Shown: piece by piece, positions 1 through 24,794 of the stretch
Layout: the number at the start of each line of letters is the position of its first letter
Position numbering within the stretch: the first letter of the stretch is position 1
DNA from: Membranipora membranacea
Lineage: Eukaryota; Bryozoa; Gymnolaemata; Cheilostomatida; Membraniporidae
DNA: 64,000 bases
Reading direction: 5' to 3'
Assembly (NCBI GenBank): GCA_914767715.1
Contig: OU612069.1
Span: 19,155,387 to 19,219,386 of the forward strand
The notes under the pieces: model-generated
What the model was told of the DNA's origin: nothing
Seen by the model: only the letters and a program-made list of their open reading frames with translations
The model's database searches: none
Position numbers and translations under genes: made by a program

Positions 1-1036
1 ATACTACTGCTGCCATAATTCATGTAGTAACTCGATGAATATCTGAGTTCTGTAATATAGAAAATAAATTTCTAAAATCCCTGAAGAAATGATACAGTTT
101 CAGCATGCATGTACCTACATAGCAGCGATAAACCCTTTAATCAATTTAAAATTCATTATCTTGTCAGTAGAAAGTTCTCAGGAAAATGGATAAGAAAACG
201 CTACAACCAGGTCCACTCACCTCGAATACTGTTCAAGAAATAATATGCCTGGTTTGTTACGCACAATTATAATTCACAAGGTATCAGATGTTCTTTACAC
301 GTCAACATCACCAATTATAATGATGTCAAATGAGTCTTTGCAAAAAAACTAATTCTTGTGGCTCTTGCAAAAAAATTTGTCTTTCCTATGATGTTTGCAA
401 AAAACTTTATTTTTTGTGGTCAATGTATCTCATATGACTGAAATTAAAGGGTATTTTTGGAGATCATAAACAGCTATGGTGGTTAATACAACATCACACT
501 GTATTATTTTTCTATGACGAAATCGTGAAATCAGATTTGAATACAATTTTGCATGTGAGCATAAGTTCAACAGCAAAAAAGGGAAGATAATATTATATTC
601 AATGAATCTTTGAGACACTTTTGTCAAAAAAGAGCTATATAATCAAATTTCCACGGGCTGGTACAGGCATTTGATGGCAAAGAACATGAAATTGCTGAGA
701 GCAGCTATACTATTGAAACCTGATATTTGAATGGATAGTTCTGACTGTAATATTGATATTATACACCTTAACTAGCTGGCATATACCATTTGAGAGCCAT
801 CCAAATAGTCAATCCAGAGCAGGTTTTTGATATGAAATATATGTGTAAGTCTCTTCATGAATGGACGACAGGATACAAAATGGCAAAAATAAGATTGTTA
901 GAAATAGCTGGGCTTTCAACTTGTATATATGCAGAGAGATAATAAATGTTTAATATAAAAATACTGATCCTTAATACATGTTTTTTTGTTGAAAGCTGTA
1001 TGTTATCCAAATGTCACCCAAAAGATCACCACTCAC
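1..1036. other. non-coding flank, no gene recognised
   Basis: AT-rich sequence with many stop codons in all frames. A short open stretch on the minus strand around 770-870 could be part of an exon, but its frame is ambiguous and no splice site pair decides it. Confidence 0.4.
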
Positions 1037-1294
1037 ATTTAGTGGTGTAAGAGAAATGATAACCGTTAGACGCTCGTGCACATTGTACTGCCAACAAAGT
1101 GCATAGGAAACGGGCTCTGTTAATTCTTCCCTCAACCAATCAATATTAAAAGAAAACGCTTTTCCTGTTTTGTCAATACGAAGTGGGTGTTGGTGCCGTT
1201 GGTGTCATCATTAGATCACCTTCTCATTCTGCTTTCCTACGTTTCACATACAGTCCAGAGTTATCAGTATCCATAGCATTCGGGTATAAACTTT
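1037..1294 (-). CDS. two exon-like coding stretches of an unidentified gene
   Basis: Two open stretches on the minus strand look protein-coding. The upstream one (1294 down to 1224) follows a good acceptor (tttgtgcag) and reads SLYPNAMDTDNSGLYVKRRK before a TGA. The second (about 1204 down to 1037) reads through RIDKTGKAFSFNIDWLREEL and ends exactly at a strong GTGAGT donor. The two are in different frames with stops between them. They are therefore either alternative exons or one decayed exon. They lie downstream of the kinase gene on the same strand and could be its 3' exons, but the phase of the first (needs one preceding base) does not match the last secure kinase exon. Family not recognised. 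Confidence 0.35.
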
Positions 1295-2021
1295 CTGCAC
1301 AAATAATGTGATAAGCAAAATTAGAGCTTCCTAAAACAATAGCATTTCATACTTGCTCACAATAAAGTTGATTCAGCAGTCATGATGGAAGCGTTGCCAT
1401 AAAACTTTCCCAATTGAAAACTTTTTTGTAGGATCGAGGCTTTGGTAATGTGTATCTAACAGATACCTACACCAAAGGCTCCTAAGTGAAACTCTAAAAA
1501 TTATTCTTGATTCTCAATGGCTTTTGTTGGTGACACAAACGATTTGATGAATTTAAGAAAGTAATCAGGGTTCATATACTACTAGATTCATGGCTGATCA
1601 ATGGAGGCCACCTATAAATATTAAAGGTTCAGTCCTATTAGAAAAGTGGATATATTACCCTAGTAAATTAAAATTTGTGAGTTCATAAGTCTCTGCAGCA
1701 GTTTACTGCAATTAGGTTCACAGGCTGTTTTATTTCATATACCCAAATGACTTTTCAGCCTGAGATCTTTCAAACCATAACAAACATGACCTGGCAGGAC
1801 TGACACTTAAAGCAATGGGGAAGTTGGGTCATGAAACTTTACAAAAGAAGACTCGGCCATTTCCCCCCCCATCCCACCCATTCTTGATAAACAGTAGGAT
1901 GTGTTTGATTTTTATTTAACAGTGGCAATTCATTACTAACCTGAGTAGAGTGAATCATCCATCATCTCTGTTTCCATATGCAATGTGTTATTATCTATAT
2001 CTCTGCTCATTATTTGTTTGT

Positions 2022-2156
2022 TTATGGGATCCAGATGGACTGGAGCTGATCGCTTTTCCTATAACACAAAAATGGATGCAGCATTATAGTCCATATGATG
2101 AAAGAAACACCATGCTTGGCAAAGAAGTTATCACGAAGACAGCGATTGCCAGTAAC
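2022..2156 (-). CDS. candidate terminal exon of the kinase gene
   Basis: A phase-0 open stretch of 44 codons plus TAA follows a reasonable acceptor (ttcgcgctcag). The preceding secure kinase exon (2869-2900) also ends in phase 0, so the join is formally in frame. The peptide begins VTGNRCLRDNFFAKHG and has a hydrophobic middle. Nothing in it is recognisable and codon use does not prove it is translated. Other downstream exons, such as those at 1.0-1.3 kb, are possible instead. Confidence 0.3.
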   Translation of the reverse strand, partial: VTGNRCLRDNFFAKHGVSFIIWTIMLHPFLCYRKSDQLQSIWIP

Positions 2157-2868
2157 CTGAGCGCGAATAAATGGTAAAAATTTAGAGTTTCAGCATATTT
2201 TGCTCACCATAAATATAACCAAATTACAACAGACAAACTTGTCCGGGCAACAAGCATGCACAACTAGTACATACTAAATGTCTTGTCAGCAATGACACAA
2301 ACCGGATGTTTTTCATCTCTATGATAAGATGATTTATATGATAAAACAAAGTCAGGTTTTGGCACGATTGATTTTACATGAACCTTTTCATGTTCATCCG
2401 AGTGAAGGATTGGTTATGATAGTCTGTGGCTTGACTAAGGCAAAATACTCAATAGCATGAACATGTATAAAATATCTAGTGTGATTGCTTGCTGTCGAAA
2501 ATTGAATACTATGATTTTATCAATTACAAATTAAGGATGCCCTTGGTGAGGAATAGAGCCCGAATATAATTTGGATTACCCAAGATAAAGTGCCAATCTT
2601 GAAGCTGTGTCATGTAATATTAAGTTCTTTGCGGTATGCTATGTTATCTATTTATCGTCAGAGTTGAGAACTTCTATTCACACTGATGAGTGAGTATCAT
2701 TCTCTTATCAAGTAATCACTTTGAAAGAAATGAGTCAAGTTGATTTAATATTGAACAGAAATCATGCAGTCAATATAACATTAACATGACATCAAACCAG
2801 AAACTACTGATCTTTATTCCTAGAATCAAACAGAACCAATAAAGAATCAGGCTAACAAATATGCTTAC

Positions 2869-14836
<11,968 letters not shown>

Positions 14837-15436
14837 CTGAAAAGTGATTTGTATAAAAGCTAAGATTTAAACATAGTACTGCAATTTTACAACTTTTTTT
14901 CTCAATTAAGAGTTTATAATCTATTACCAAAATGTGATCTCTTATAGCAGATGATGTCTAATCATAAGTTAATCATCTAGAGGACAATTCCAGTCCATAC
15001 CATCGGCTTAGATAGATGTTTTAGGAAAATATTGTTGACAGCCACCAAAACCAGTATATGCATGTCATGAGCATTTTGTGACTCGAGCTATACACATATC
15101 CTGGTCATTATGCCGTGACCTGCATCACATGAAAGCAACCACTTGATGAAACAGTGATATCTGACAACGCCGGCCAAATTGAGTATTTTGTTATCAGATT
15201 AGAGAAATTGTGAAATAATAGCAACCTCCTAAAATATATTATATATATCAGATGAAAGCGCGATTTGTTAACTTTAATGATTTTGATATGGAGGTTGCTA
15301 GCTAGCTAGCAAATAAATACAACACTGTAGTTGCTCTCCTAATTCTCTAAAGGGCGTAGTGCGAGAGATGTAGCCATCAGTTTCGGATTATAAACATTTA
15401 CAAAATGAGGTAAATGGAAGAAAATTGAATTCATAC

Positions 15437-15519
15437 CTTGCTATGAGCTAGTATCAACTCCACGATGTAAGATACACGAGTTTCTGTTACCAATTTCACC
15501 TGGATGTTTTATCTCATTC
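15437..15519 (-). other. possible 5' untranslated exon of the kinase gene
   Basis: An AG-bounded stretch on the minus strand ends at a GTATGA donor (caag|gtatga) and follows ttgttactttttag. No open frame with a Met is needed, because the kinase start codon lies right after the acceptor of the next exon at 14836. Confidence 0.25.
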
Positions 15520-17374
15520 CTAAAAAGTAACAAAATAATTCATATTCAAGAACAGCCGTGTATTTGTAGAGGGCAAGGAAAAACACTCAAATTCACAGTT
15601 CCCTTGTCACACCCAATATCACATGTCAGGGTTTTACCCTTTAGAACCTCAACCATCCCACCCCTCTCTCCCCATAACTAATAGAAATGATTGGGAAACT
15701 GCACCTATTATCATTAATAAATAATTTTAAAAATCCTGGAGTTGTCCACTCAATTTGTGTGCATCGCATACATCTAACTTATTATTATTCAGTTGATGAT
15801 TGCATATCAAGTTTGTATCAGCTTCTAAATTGATAGCCACTATAAGTCTTACGAAATGCTCTACCGCTTTTTGCCCAGTGTAATGCTTATGTAACGCAGA
15901 AAGTTGTCAATATCATGGACATCATATTAGGGGAAAGAATGAGAGTAAACAGTAAGTAGAAGATATTTTTAGCTCGTACAGGGAGCCTCTGCTAATAGAC
16001 CCGTCAATCACATCAGTTAACCAAGTAAACCACACAACGCACTGGGTAAAGTTTAGGAGTATGTGTAACATTACTAGAAATCACTCAGGAGTTACTTAAC
16101 TGAACTACATAACAAAGGTGTACGGGGCATTGTAGTTTCATAGTCCAAATAAATCAATTGATAACAGACCATGAACTCATGAGAAACGCAGCCCCTTAAC
16201 AGTTGAGGTATGAAGTCTGTAAGAAATTTATGGCAAAATCCACCCACCCCCCACCCCTCATATCTCATGTAAATACTGTCAACAGTTTTGTTAATTTCAT
16301 TCAAGAAAACCCATGCCCTTATCATACAATTAGGACAATAGGGCAACTAGGGGGAGACGGCAGTGGGCCTTACATTGATTAACACATAAACCATCAATAT
16401 TCCGAGTGTCTAAGCAGTACCTCAAAGAGCTAAATTGCAGTCACAACGTTAGGTCAACTGTTTAATTTTTGCCAAATGCAGTCAACTAGAAGATATTGAG
16501 AATAAGACAACAATAAAGTAAAGGGTCGCTGCCTGCCCTCCTATGAGCTGATGTAATATGGAATTCCTGCTTGTACATACCATGAAATGTTCTCCTAGTG
16601 ACTCTGTGTTTTTATGAAGCTGTAGTAAGCAAGTGTTAACTGTGAGCTAGTAGATGGTATGATTGTATAGCTCTTTGCACCGAGATGGCAATCAGTCTTG
16701 TTCATTCGTTAGAAGATTTCCTCTAGTCTCCACCCCTCAGTTTTTACAATTAAGCCCACTCGGCCTACACAGCTTGGTCTTGTTAGTTATATTACTAGTT
16801 GAAAATGTACACCAAGCCAAATGATGTTGTTTTCGTTCTAACGGGTTAGCACAAATATCAACGTCTATCTTGCTCTATGTAAAAATTCTAATGCATCGTA
16901 CAAAAAATAGGGATTTCTGTGGTTTTTGCATCACTGGATGAAGACATTTGCAAAAAATTGAACTTCATCAGGGCATTAAGAGTAAAGTACCTATGACATG
17001 GGTTGTTGTTGTCTACTGTGGTCTTACTTAGCTATGTATGAGCGCATAAAAACAAGAACTTCTGTGGTTTTGATTTTTTGTCCGCTTGTGTAGTGAATAA
17101 CAAAAAACCATACCATTAATGTGACCTTAATGTGACCTTTGGCATGGTTTATGATATAAACTGTCAATCACTTTGAAATGTTAATTAATGTCCATCCAAT
17201 TCTTGAATTACTGCTAGCGTCATATCTCATGCATAACATGCCTGTTAGGGATTCAGTTTAAAATAGATTATGTCATCACTGGGTTTTGATGAATCATTTT
17301 ACCAGAATACTTATCACAACTTCTGTTCAATCTTTGTCAGGTGATGCAGTCGACCAGAGCAGGGAGAATTCTCC
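15520..17374. other. intergenic, nothing recognised
   Basis: AT-rich, frequent stops in all frames. A perfect 16-bp palindrome (agggagaattctccct, 17360-17375) abuts the MITE that follows. Confidence 0.4.
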
Positions 17375-17548
17375 CTGACCAGAGGCCAAAGATTAGTCTA
17401 AGTGCTCAGACAGCTCCAATGCGAGTTAACGACATTACATAATCAACCACTCATTTCCATTTGAGTAGTTAATAATGTAATAAAACTAACTCGCATCGGA
17501 GCAGTCTGAGCACTTGGACTAGCCATAGATAGTTTCTGGTCTGATCGG
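17375..17548. mobile_element. hairpin MITE, nearly fully palindromic
   Basis: Left arm gtctaagtgctcagacagct... and right arm ...gcagtctgagcacttggac are near-exact reverse complements. Pairing continues inward through gcgagtta and cattacat almost to a short loop near 17450. It has no coding capacity. A shortened relative occurs at 25741-25800. Confidence 0.7.
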
Positions 17549-19240
17549 ATGTTAACCGTCGAATAAGCATCACACTTAGATTGTTGCTATGCTATGCTAG
17601 CTATATATGTATCTGTTTTATATTATAGAATTTTTTATTGGTCCGCAAAAGGTGATTGACATCTTTTAAGTAGACTGGCAGAACCTTCCCGCCACAAATA
17701 TAAAATTGTCAGCGTTCTATCACTCACAGATCAGATTGTAATGTTACAATCTGCCTCTTGATACTTCAAATATCGATGAGGCAAACGACATTTTATAGAG
17801 GTTCAATATTTAGCCATCAGCAAGATAATTTATTCAGTGCTCCATCGGTGTCAGCGTGTCTAAATAAAGGGTCTTTTTTGTACCCTAATTTACTATAGAA
17901 CAGAGTGCTGTTCACCATAATCAAGACTCCACTGTAAGCAAATTCAAATTTGTCTGAAAGTGAATTAAGACTAATAAAACTTGTTTACCAAGGCAGAGGG
18001 AGTTCAAATGGCATCTAAAGCTAACAGCGCTGTCAAACTCATACATGGTTAACATCTATCTGCTTAGATTTGTGGCATTTTATTGTTTTTAGATTTCAAA
18101 GTGTTAGAAGCTCAATATTTTTCTTATAAGGTCGCCAATAAATAATCCAAAGATGTTTTGGTTAAACATGATCTCTACGCTGAAATATGTCTCATGTTTT
18201 GCCATCTTTTCTCATCCTCCTTTGATGGGAGCCAATTATATCAAGAAAGTTCTTGAACTTTTTGAAAAAGCCTACAGAAGTTCAGTTCAGTGTGTTGTTC
18301 AGACCAAGGTGAGAATATGCTCCTGGATGAAGCCAAGAAGATTGTACACCCATTGACAAGTTTGGCACTCGACCATTTCACAGTGACAGTGTGGAGTATA
18401 TTGAGTTCACAGATGGGTAGTTGTTAGCGACATGCCCTCATCTAGCCGACTTCCATAAATCATGCTACCGTACATGGTGCTAATTAACTCTGTATTTTAT
18501 TATTGAATTTCACATCTCATATATACCTAGTCCTGCACAATTCCTTCGGATGTGCCACTGAGAGATTTTTCAGACCGGTTGTCTCGTGCCGTCCATCTAT
18601 GTGTCTATCTATACTGCATGCGAATGGGTTTAAACTACCAACTTACTGATCCTAAAACATCTAGAGCATTATTACCCCTCTAACCCGATTAACCCCCCAC
18701 ACTATGGTTTGAGATTCGAAACTCTCCTGCTGTGAATCCGGGCCTTTTTCACGTACTTCACTGTGATCTAGTTGTGACTCGTGGAATTCCAGCTGCTATA
18801 AACTGTTCCGCGAAACTGTATCTTTAATTCTGCCAATTTTCTTTGGACATTCAGCTGCCACTGACTACTGCCCTACCAATCACTGTACAGACGAGCTGTA
18901 AATCACATAGAGGAGCATCAACATCCGACGGTGATATAACTAAAGACAAAGACCTCAAACGATTATTCTTCTACTTTGTTGTTTCTAGTAAAATGTGCTC
19001 GGCACATGAGACTTCCTGCAGGTCAAATGTGTGTTGCGTATATATTTTGATGAAGAAAATAACAATTCATTAGAGCAAAGTTGTGTGCTCATCGACATTA
19101 AGAGGACAACTCCGTATTATTGTCTAAAGACGAAAGTATTGGCACTAACATCGCTGAGGCAAAAGACCAATAAATATATCACTCGATATCAGGGGCTAAA
19201 ACATAGGTAACTGTCCATTATCAGTCGGCTAGTCATGTAG
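17549..19240. other. intergenic, nothing recognised
   Basis: No open frame is supported by splice sites or motifs. Short open frames at 18153-18356 and 18843-19073 show no family signal. Confidence 0.35.
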
Positions 19241-19484
19241 TCAATCTACTGGCTTTTCACAGATATACCTCAGTGGGAAGTTACATTGCAAATCATCATA
19301 TCCAAATTGATTAGGCGGATGAATGTAAGTCTGCGTCCCCCAGTAGCCTCCTTCGCCTATCAGTGAGAGACAGTACTGATTATCTCGTTTATTATCCGGC
19401 TGTCCTGGAGGAGACAAAAATATTTATAGGTGAACTGAACGATGCATCTAATGTAAGCTTAGGTATATGCCGTTCCATACCCTT

Positions 19485-19795
19485 TCCCGTTCCTATTCTG
19501 ATTATTGTATGGCATTTCTTTTAGAAAATTTTGTGGCCGATGAAGTTATTTCACCGCAAGGGGAGAGGCAGCTGTTTACTTTTTGTTTGCTGTCAATGTG
19601 GAAGCCTCGTGTACCAAGTCTCGGACTTGAGCAGAAGAAGTAAGGCTCGGAGGTGATGTCCAGGATAAGGGTGGGCAAGCTGAGATGATATATGAACAGC
19701 TCACCTCCATTTACAGCATGGGAAGTGACTTGGATTCGAACCTGCAACCCTCAGATTTACAAGTTCAAGTGGCGACCACAAAACACCGCCCAGAC
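19485..19795 (-). repeat. tRNA-like SINE candidate
   Basis: On the minus strand a tRNA-like head contains ggttgcaggttcgaatcc, a perfect RNA polymerase III B box, with an A-box-like ttgtggtcgcc about 30 bases before it. It is followed by about 230 bases without coding signal. It does not fold into a complete tRNA by eye, so a tRNA-derived SINE is more likely than a tRNA gene. Confidence 0.4.
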
Positions 19796-20724
19796 ATTAT
19801 GAACAAGCTTTTATTTCCTAAAAATCTCTAAGGATTGCAGACCGCACCGTTAAAAGACTTATAACCTAGTATTATACAGCACCAAGTTTGATCCATTTTT
19901 CCAAATTTTTAAGTCACACCCCACCAATATAACCCAATACATCAATTGACTTGAAATGCAGGCAAATCAGATCAAACTTGATCCATTATTGTTCAATGGG
20001 CCCTGTAAGCTCCGACAGCGATAATGTGCATGGCGTTATGAATAACAGACTTGCTAAACTTATTCAATCCCATGTTTAATGTATGATAAGATAGCTTAAC
20101 TAGGATCAGGTTTTAAAAAAATGTCTTTTTGTTAATGAACTCACCGACGACCCACATTGGGCAACCAAGTTCTTTATGTTTTTTATTATTTATCCAGTAC
20201 CATTTGTTGTCTGAATTCTTACCTCCAACCCAAAAGGAATCAAATCTGTTAAAAGAACAGCAAACTTGAGTTTGAAATCATGGTGATAGATCAGCTACTG
20301 CGATTTACATTTATTCTTTCAACATAATACTGGCGGTTGCACAAACTGTTAGTTTCATCGTGTACGCATATGCTGCTTTATCATTTATCACCCAACAGCT
20401 GATGTCACCCACTTCAGTTCCATGGATCGACCTGACTCTACTTCGGGGCTCTTCGAGTCTTGGAATACCTCCCGTTTTGCACTGAGCTTGAATGTTCTGT
20501 TTTGGCTGAGCAATGTTAGCTACAGCGGGCTGGCGTTAGCATGTGTAAAGTGGGTCCCGGCGGAGGCAATTTTTTTTTGCAAATTTTATAGGGTGAGCCA
20601 AGAGGTGACAACTCAGCTCAATCCAGGCCGACCGATGCAGGATACCATCGCCATCCATTACACTGAAAACTCGTTGAGAATAGATTGTTCTTGATTTTTC
20701 ACTGATTTTTTAATTTCCGAACAA

Positions 20725-20880
20725 AGAATGTCAGTGGGGGGGGGGGGGCGACCGAACCACGCAAAGGTTGTCAAGAAAAGCTAATTCTGATGTGACTTCT
20801 GATATTACCAGAAACTAAAAAAGCTTTGTTCAGTGGGGGGGGGGACCGAACCAAGCAAAGCTTGTCAAGACAGGCTACAT
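20725..20880. repeat. two direct copies of a poly-G / GTCAAGACAGGCTA module
   Basis: Both copies (20733-20782 and 20834-20878) run poly-G, then cgaaccacgcaaaggttgtc or its variant, then aaga(c/a)aggcta. They are about 100 bp apart, in lectin A between its second and third exons. The same terminal motif recurs elsewhere in the window. Confidence 0.6.
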
Positions 20881-21079
20881 CAGTGTATATTAAATCCAAT
20901 CTACCTTAGTTCAGCCTTTGAGCTCCTGTATCCTTTCATCCAGTAAAACTTTCAAAATTAGCTAGCTGACCTCCCTTCTCCTGACAGCTCTTCATAGCGT
21001 CCGAGAATGAGGATTTCTCACTCTCGGAGAAGTAATAACAAGACTGCAAACCTCCCACCCAGTCAGGATGGCAAACACC

Positions 21080-21250
21080 TGCTGCTACAAAATATAATAT
21101 ATTATTATATTATTGCATAGATTTATAATATGATTACACATATGATTACACATGTTTATTATATTATATTATATTAGTAATATAATTATTAAAAAGTAAT
21201 TATATTATTATTCATGCATTATAATTATATTATTATCATAATATCTAATT
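21080..21250. repeat. AT-rich simple sequence
   Basis: Irregular tracts of atatt/taatat units in the first intron of lectin A. Confidence 0.7.
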
Positions 21251-21323
21251 AATAAACACTTTATACCTTAAGGTAGTAAATATTATCTAGTTGAGTCCTA
21301 GTAGTTGGCTATATTATCTAGGA

Positions 21324-21555
21324 ACAAGCTTTAGCTAGCCTAGGCTAGTATTAGGTGAAGGAGGGCTCATGTATGGTAAACATGGTGATTAAATGTTAGC
21401 TAGCCACAAACTTTAGCTAACCTAGGCTGGTATTAGGTGAAGGAGGGCTCATGTATAGTAAACATGGTGATTAAATGTTAGCTAGCCGCAAACTTTAGCA
21501 AGCTAAGGTGGGGAGCTCATATATAGTAACAATGTTTGAATATTAGCTAGCAATA
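21324..21555. repeat. 82-bp tandem repeat, about 2.8 copies
   Basis: Unit starts fall at 21324, 21406 and 21488, exactly 82 bp apart. The first two units differ at only a few positions; the third is diverged and truncated. Each unit carries tagctagc/gctagcta palindromes. It lies in the first intron of lectin A. Confidence 0.8.
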
Positions 21556-22852
21556 CATTTCACTATTTCAATCATGTGTCCAAAATATTAATCCATCCTT
21601 TTGCGAACACTTTACCCCTTACTTGTATAAATAGCATGACTTTAGAGGATCACAGATTCGACTGTCATCGATGCTGATAAAGACTTACGGTATAAGCTGA
21701 GAGATGATCCGCGCTGACTGAAGATCAGAACAACTCCGGCAAAAGCTAATAAGCAGAGGGCCATACATCTCTTCATGGATCCTGGCCCAATGTATGGTGT
21801 GCTACAACAAGATACAAGTGATATTGAGATAACACAGGAAAAGCATATTAGGACTAAGCTATTGAGGGATAAGTTCGACAAATGGTGTAGGCTTAGACCA
21901 ATTTACCAAATATTTTTAATAAAACAACCCCAAATAATTTATTTATACACTTTATGCTCTCAGGCATTCTTACTTACCTGGTGTAACAAACAAGGACTTC
22001 ATGTTATGAGACTGAGTTAGATTAGAAACTAATCTCAAATGTCAGGCAGTGAATATATACATATGCTAATACAATATCGTTTCCTTATTAATCGAAAAGA
22101 CTTAGAAGAGCCTGCAGACAAATTGTAGCTTTCGTGTAAAACTTCAAATATATGAGGAAGTTATTTTGCATAGTTTACCATGTTGATGAACTCTGCCTAT
22201 GGAAGGCATAACAATTATTTAGAAGTGGTAGAGCATGCAAAAGTTCAACTGAGATTATCATCAAAGTAACTAAAAGTGGGGCGTCTCATCGGCCTTTATT
22301 TAATAACAAAAATTTCAATACTGTTATTTATTTGAAATTGATTGGAATCGATTCAGCCGTATATGACAAATTTAAAATGAGTGTTAATCCCCTTCCATAT
22401 ATCGCATAACCTTTTGTACAATCTGGAGATATCTCAGCTCAATACCATAGAAGGCTAATATGGAAACCATCGCTCATCTGTCATAACATAATAGCAGGGC
22501 AGGCTAATAGGAAGCCATCAGTCACCCCTGTCAAAATAGTTCAGGGCTTCGTCATGTCTTCCTGTAGGCATTACAACAACAGATGTTTTAAAAAATAGCC
22601 AGAAAATATGGTGAAACTCCCAGGAACTTTTCTCTCAAGATCGAGCTCTGAAAACAGTCTACTAAAGTATAGGGACAATTCCTAATGCTATTTACACAAT
22701 TAAGAAGTATCTAAACCATACTTTTTTATTAATGAATGGATCAGCGTCAATAGAAGGGATTATAATATTGATTAGGTTCTTACCATAATCCCCCCCTCCC
22801 TACTGGCACTATAAATAGTAGATTGATCTGCTTGTTAGAGTGTCCGGTCCAG

Positions 22853-22930
22853 CTTTGTATGAGATGAGAGAGTGGCAGGTGCTTGCACTGAACTGACAGA
22901 GGGTGGCAGGTGCTTGTGCTGAACTGACCC
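22853..22930. repeat. two tandem copies of a roughly 30-bp unit
   Basis: gtggcaggtgcttgcactga and gtggcaggtgcttgtgctga are direct repeats. A short open minus-strand frame over this region is a by-product. Confidence 0.6.
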
Positions 22931-23949
22931 AGTAGGCTGTCAGAAGATACCTGCTCTTCACACCAGGACAGGACAGCCACTAGACGTGATATAATTGTGT
23001 TAGCATAGAATTTTTTTTTTAATTTTCTTTATTTTTTATACTATATTGGCTTCTATAACATTTTCAAGCTTCTATGTCATGATAATCTTTCATATATTAG
23101 ACCCTGTCTCCCTCTTTGTTGTTATGCTTTAAATGAGGCAACAGATGAATCAAATATCTCATCGATTTGTTATGCTGTAAAGTTTATTGTCTATTGCTAC
23201 AAATATTAACATGTTTCAATGTGAATTTGGGGTCGGCCTAGATCGAGCTGAGTTGTCACATCTTGGCTTGACCTTGAAATATGCATCCATTTCCATGATG
23301 AGGAAATTATATTAATCATGATTTTTTATCAGAAAGAGGTAAAAATGTACATCAAATGAATATTAAAATTGAACTGCGAGATTCAAGGTTAAAAAATCAC
23401 TACCGCATGCTCCTACAATACATTAATCAACAATCGATGACCTTGCATCAGCATCGTGAGAGCAAAACATGCCTGTTCTCATATACAGTCATCCGCAGAG
23501 TGTCTTGGTCATAATTCACCTTGATCTCCCTAGAAACCCTAGTGCAGATGCATTGTGGGAAGGTTGAGAAAGTAGACCTTGCTATTATGTATAATTACAC
23601 AAAAAAATACACACAAGTCCGCTCCATGTACAGCTGATGATCGAACTGTTATAATGATATGGTCATGCGGGGGTGACGACTATGGGTATATTTAAATATG
23701 TGCTGAGGGTGTTTCACAGATGTATCTCAGCAATATATCACAGTATTGGTCGTCCAGTCCGAGATGATCAGATGGTGAGATATGTTTCTTGTTTGTCCAG
23801 TATTCATCGTCTTCTATCAGTGAGAGACAGAGCTGGTTACTATAGGAGTTATCAGGCTGACCTGTAAATAATCGTAATGTGGAGTAAAAGGCGATTACAA
23901 ATAGCGCTTGCTTCCGACCCCAACCTCATATGGTTGTTTCTCTCCACCG

Positions 23950-23996
23950 TAGTGACTGATTTACTAGGAATGGACTACTTGAGTTATCAGGCTGAC
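23950..23996 (-). pseudogene. truncated extra copy of a lectin last exon
   Basis: The sequence after an acceptor (tatttgcag) begins GQPDNSS, as in lectin B's last exon, then loses similarity. It lies only about 90 bp upstream of the real last exon, so it is probably a partial exon duplication. Confidence 0.5.
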
Positions 23997-24794
23997 CTGC
24001 AAATAAAAATCATAATGCTGAACTAACACAGCTTGTTTCAAACCCCTTGGGCAAGTGCACTTATTTATCTGCAGGGTAGCGTCCGATTCAATCCTAGTTT
24101 CGAAATTGTGAACCTGCTTAGATCTGGTACGAGTAAGTTTGAGCTCTGAAACTCTGCCCAGGCTGCTCATAGTGATGTTCCAATTATCGACCAACCCGCG
24201 CAGAGACTGAGAAATCTCAATGGGAGTGAGATGAATAATGAGGAAATGTGTTCGGCGTTTTGGTAGAATTAGCTTGTCTTGACAGGCTTTGTTCGGTGGG
24301 TTGGGGGGATTTGCTAAGCGTGACCTGCATGAGTAGGTAAGTTTTCCGTAATTTAACATAAATTTTGACCAAAGCATAATGGTTGACTGTCAATAGCCAA
24401 GACAAAACCTGTTTAACATGTGTCCCTGGCATGAAGCCATGTGGCTGTGGAGGAAGTACTTTAATAATTAACGCATACAGGGAGTCCACTTTCCACCGAG
24501 TGCGTCGAATTGATATTAATTGAGGAAATGGCTTCATATCTCTAATTATTTATCACCATCCAATAGGAATACATGAGCCACCTTGAAAGGATTTATCTTA
24601 CTTGTTTTTTATTCCGAGCAGGGGCAGGCAAATTTAAGGTTCCCCCGCTCTAGGGAGAAAATGCAGTGCGTGATGGGAGTCTTGATTTTTCCAAAACGTT
24701 ACTGTACTGGCGAACAAGCAAAAACTAATGAGGTAATTCACAATCACATTTGAAAAAATATATAAATATTGCAAATAATAACTTGGGAGATGGG

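Larger units (their letters stand above)
19241..21776 (-). pseudogene. secreted C-type lectin (copy A), frameshifted
   Basis: Exons in transcript order: 21776-21689 (signal peptide, MKRCMALCLLAFAGVVLIFS), 21078-20905 (CTLD start), 20245-20145 and 19404-19241 (stop TGA). The second exon reads CHPDWVGGLQSCYYFSES and ...SCQEKGGQLANF. The third has FWVGG and WYW. The last has GQPDN, NQYCLSLIGEGGYW and LRYICEKPVD, the conserved CTLD cysteines and WxG-type core. A calcium-binding QPD-like motif is present (VGQPDN). Exon phases agree except inside 20905-21078. Its length is one base short of the expected modulus, and the homologous WMKGYR segment is out of frame with LANF. In this copy the gene is therefore broken, or the base is an assembly error. 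It lies head-to-tail with copy B at 23692-27237. Confidence 0.7.

Noticed and set aside
19640-19760. A tRNA gene on the minus strand
   Set aside because: There is a good B box, but no acceptor stem pairing or complete cloverleaf can be drawn, so it was listed as a SINE candidate instead.
24000-24130. Second SINE or tRNA-like head
   Set aside because: Only a weak B-box-like word (gattgaatcgg or ggtttgaaac) is present, without A box or repeat partner.
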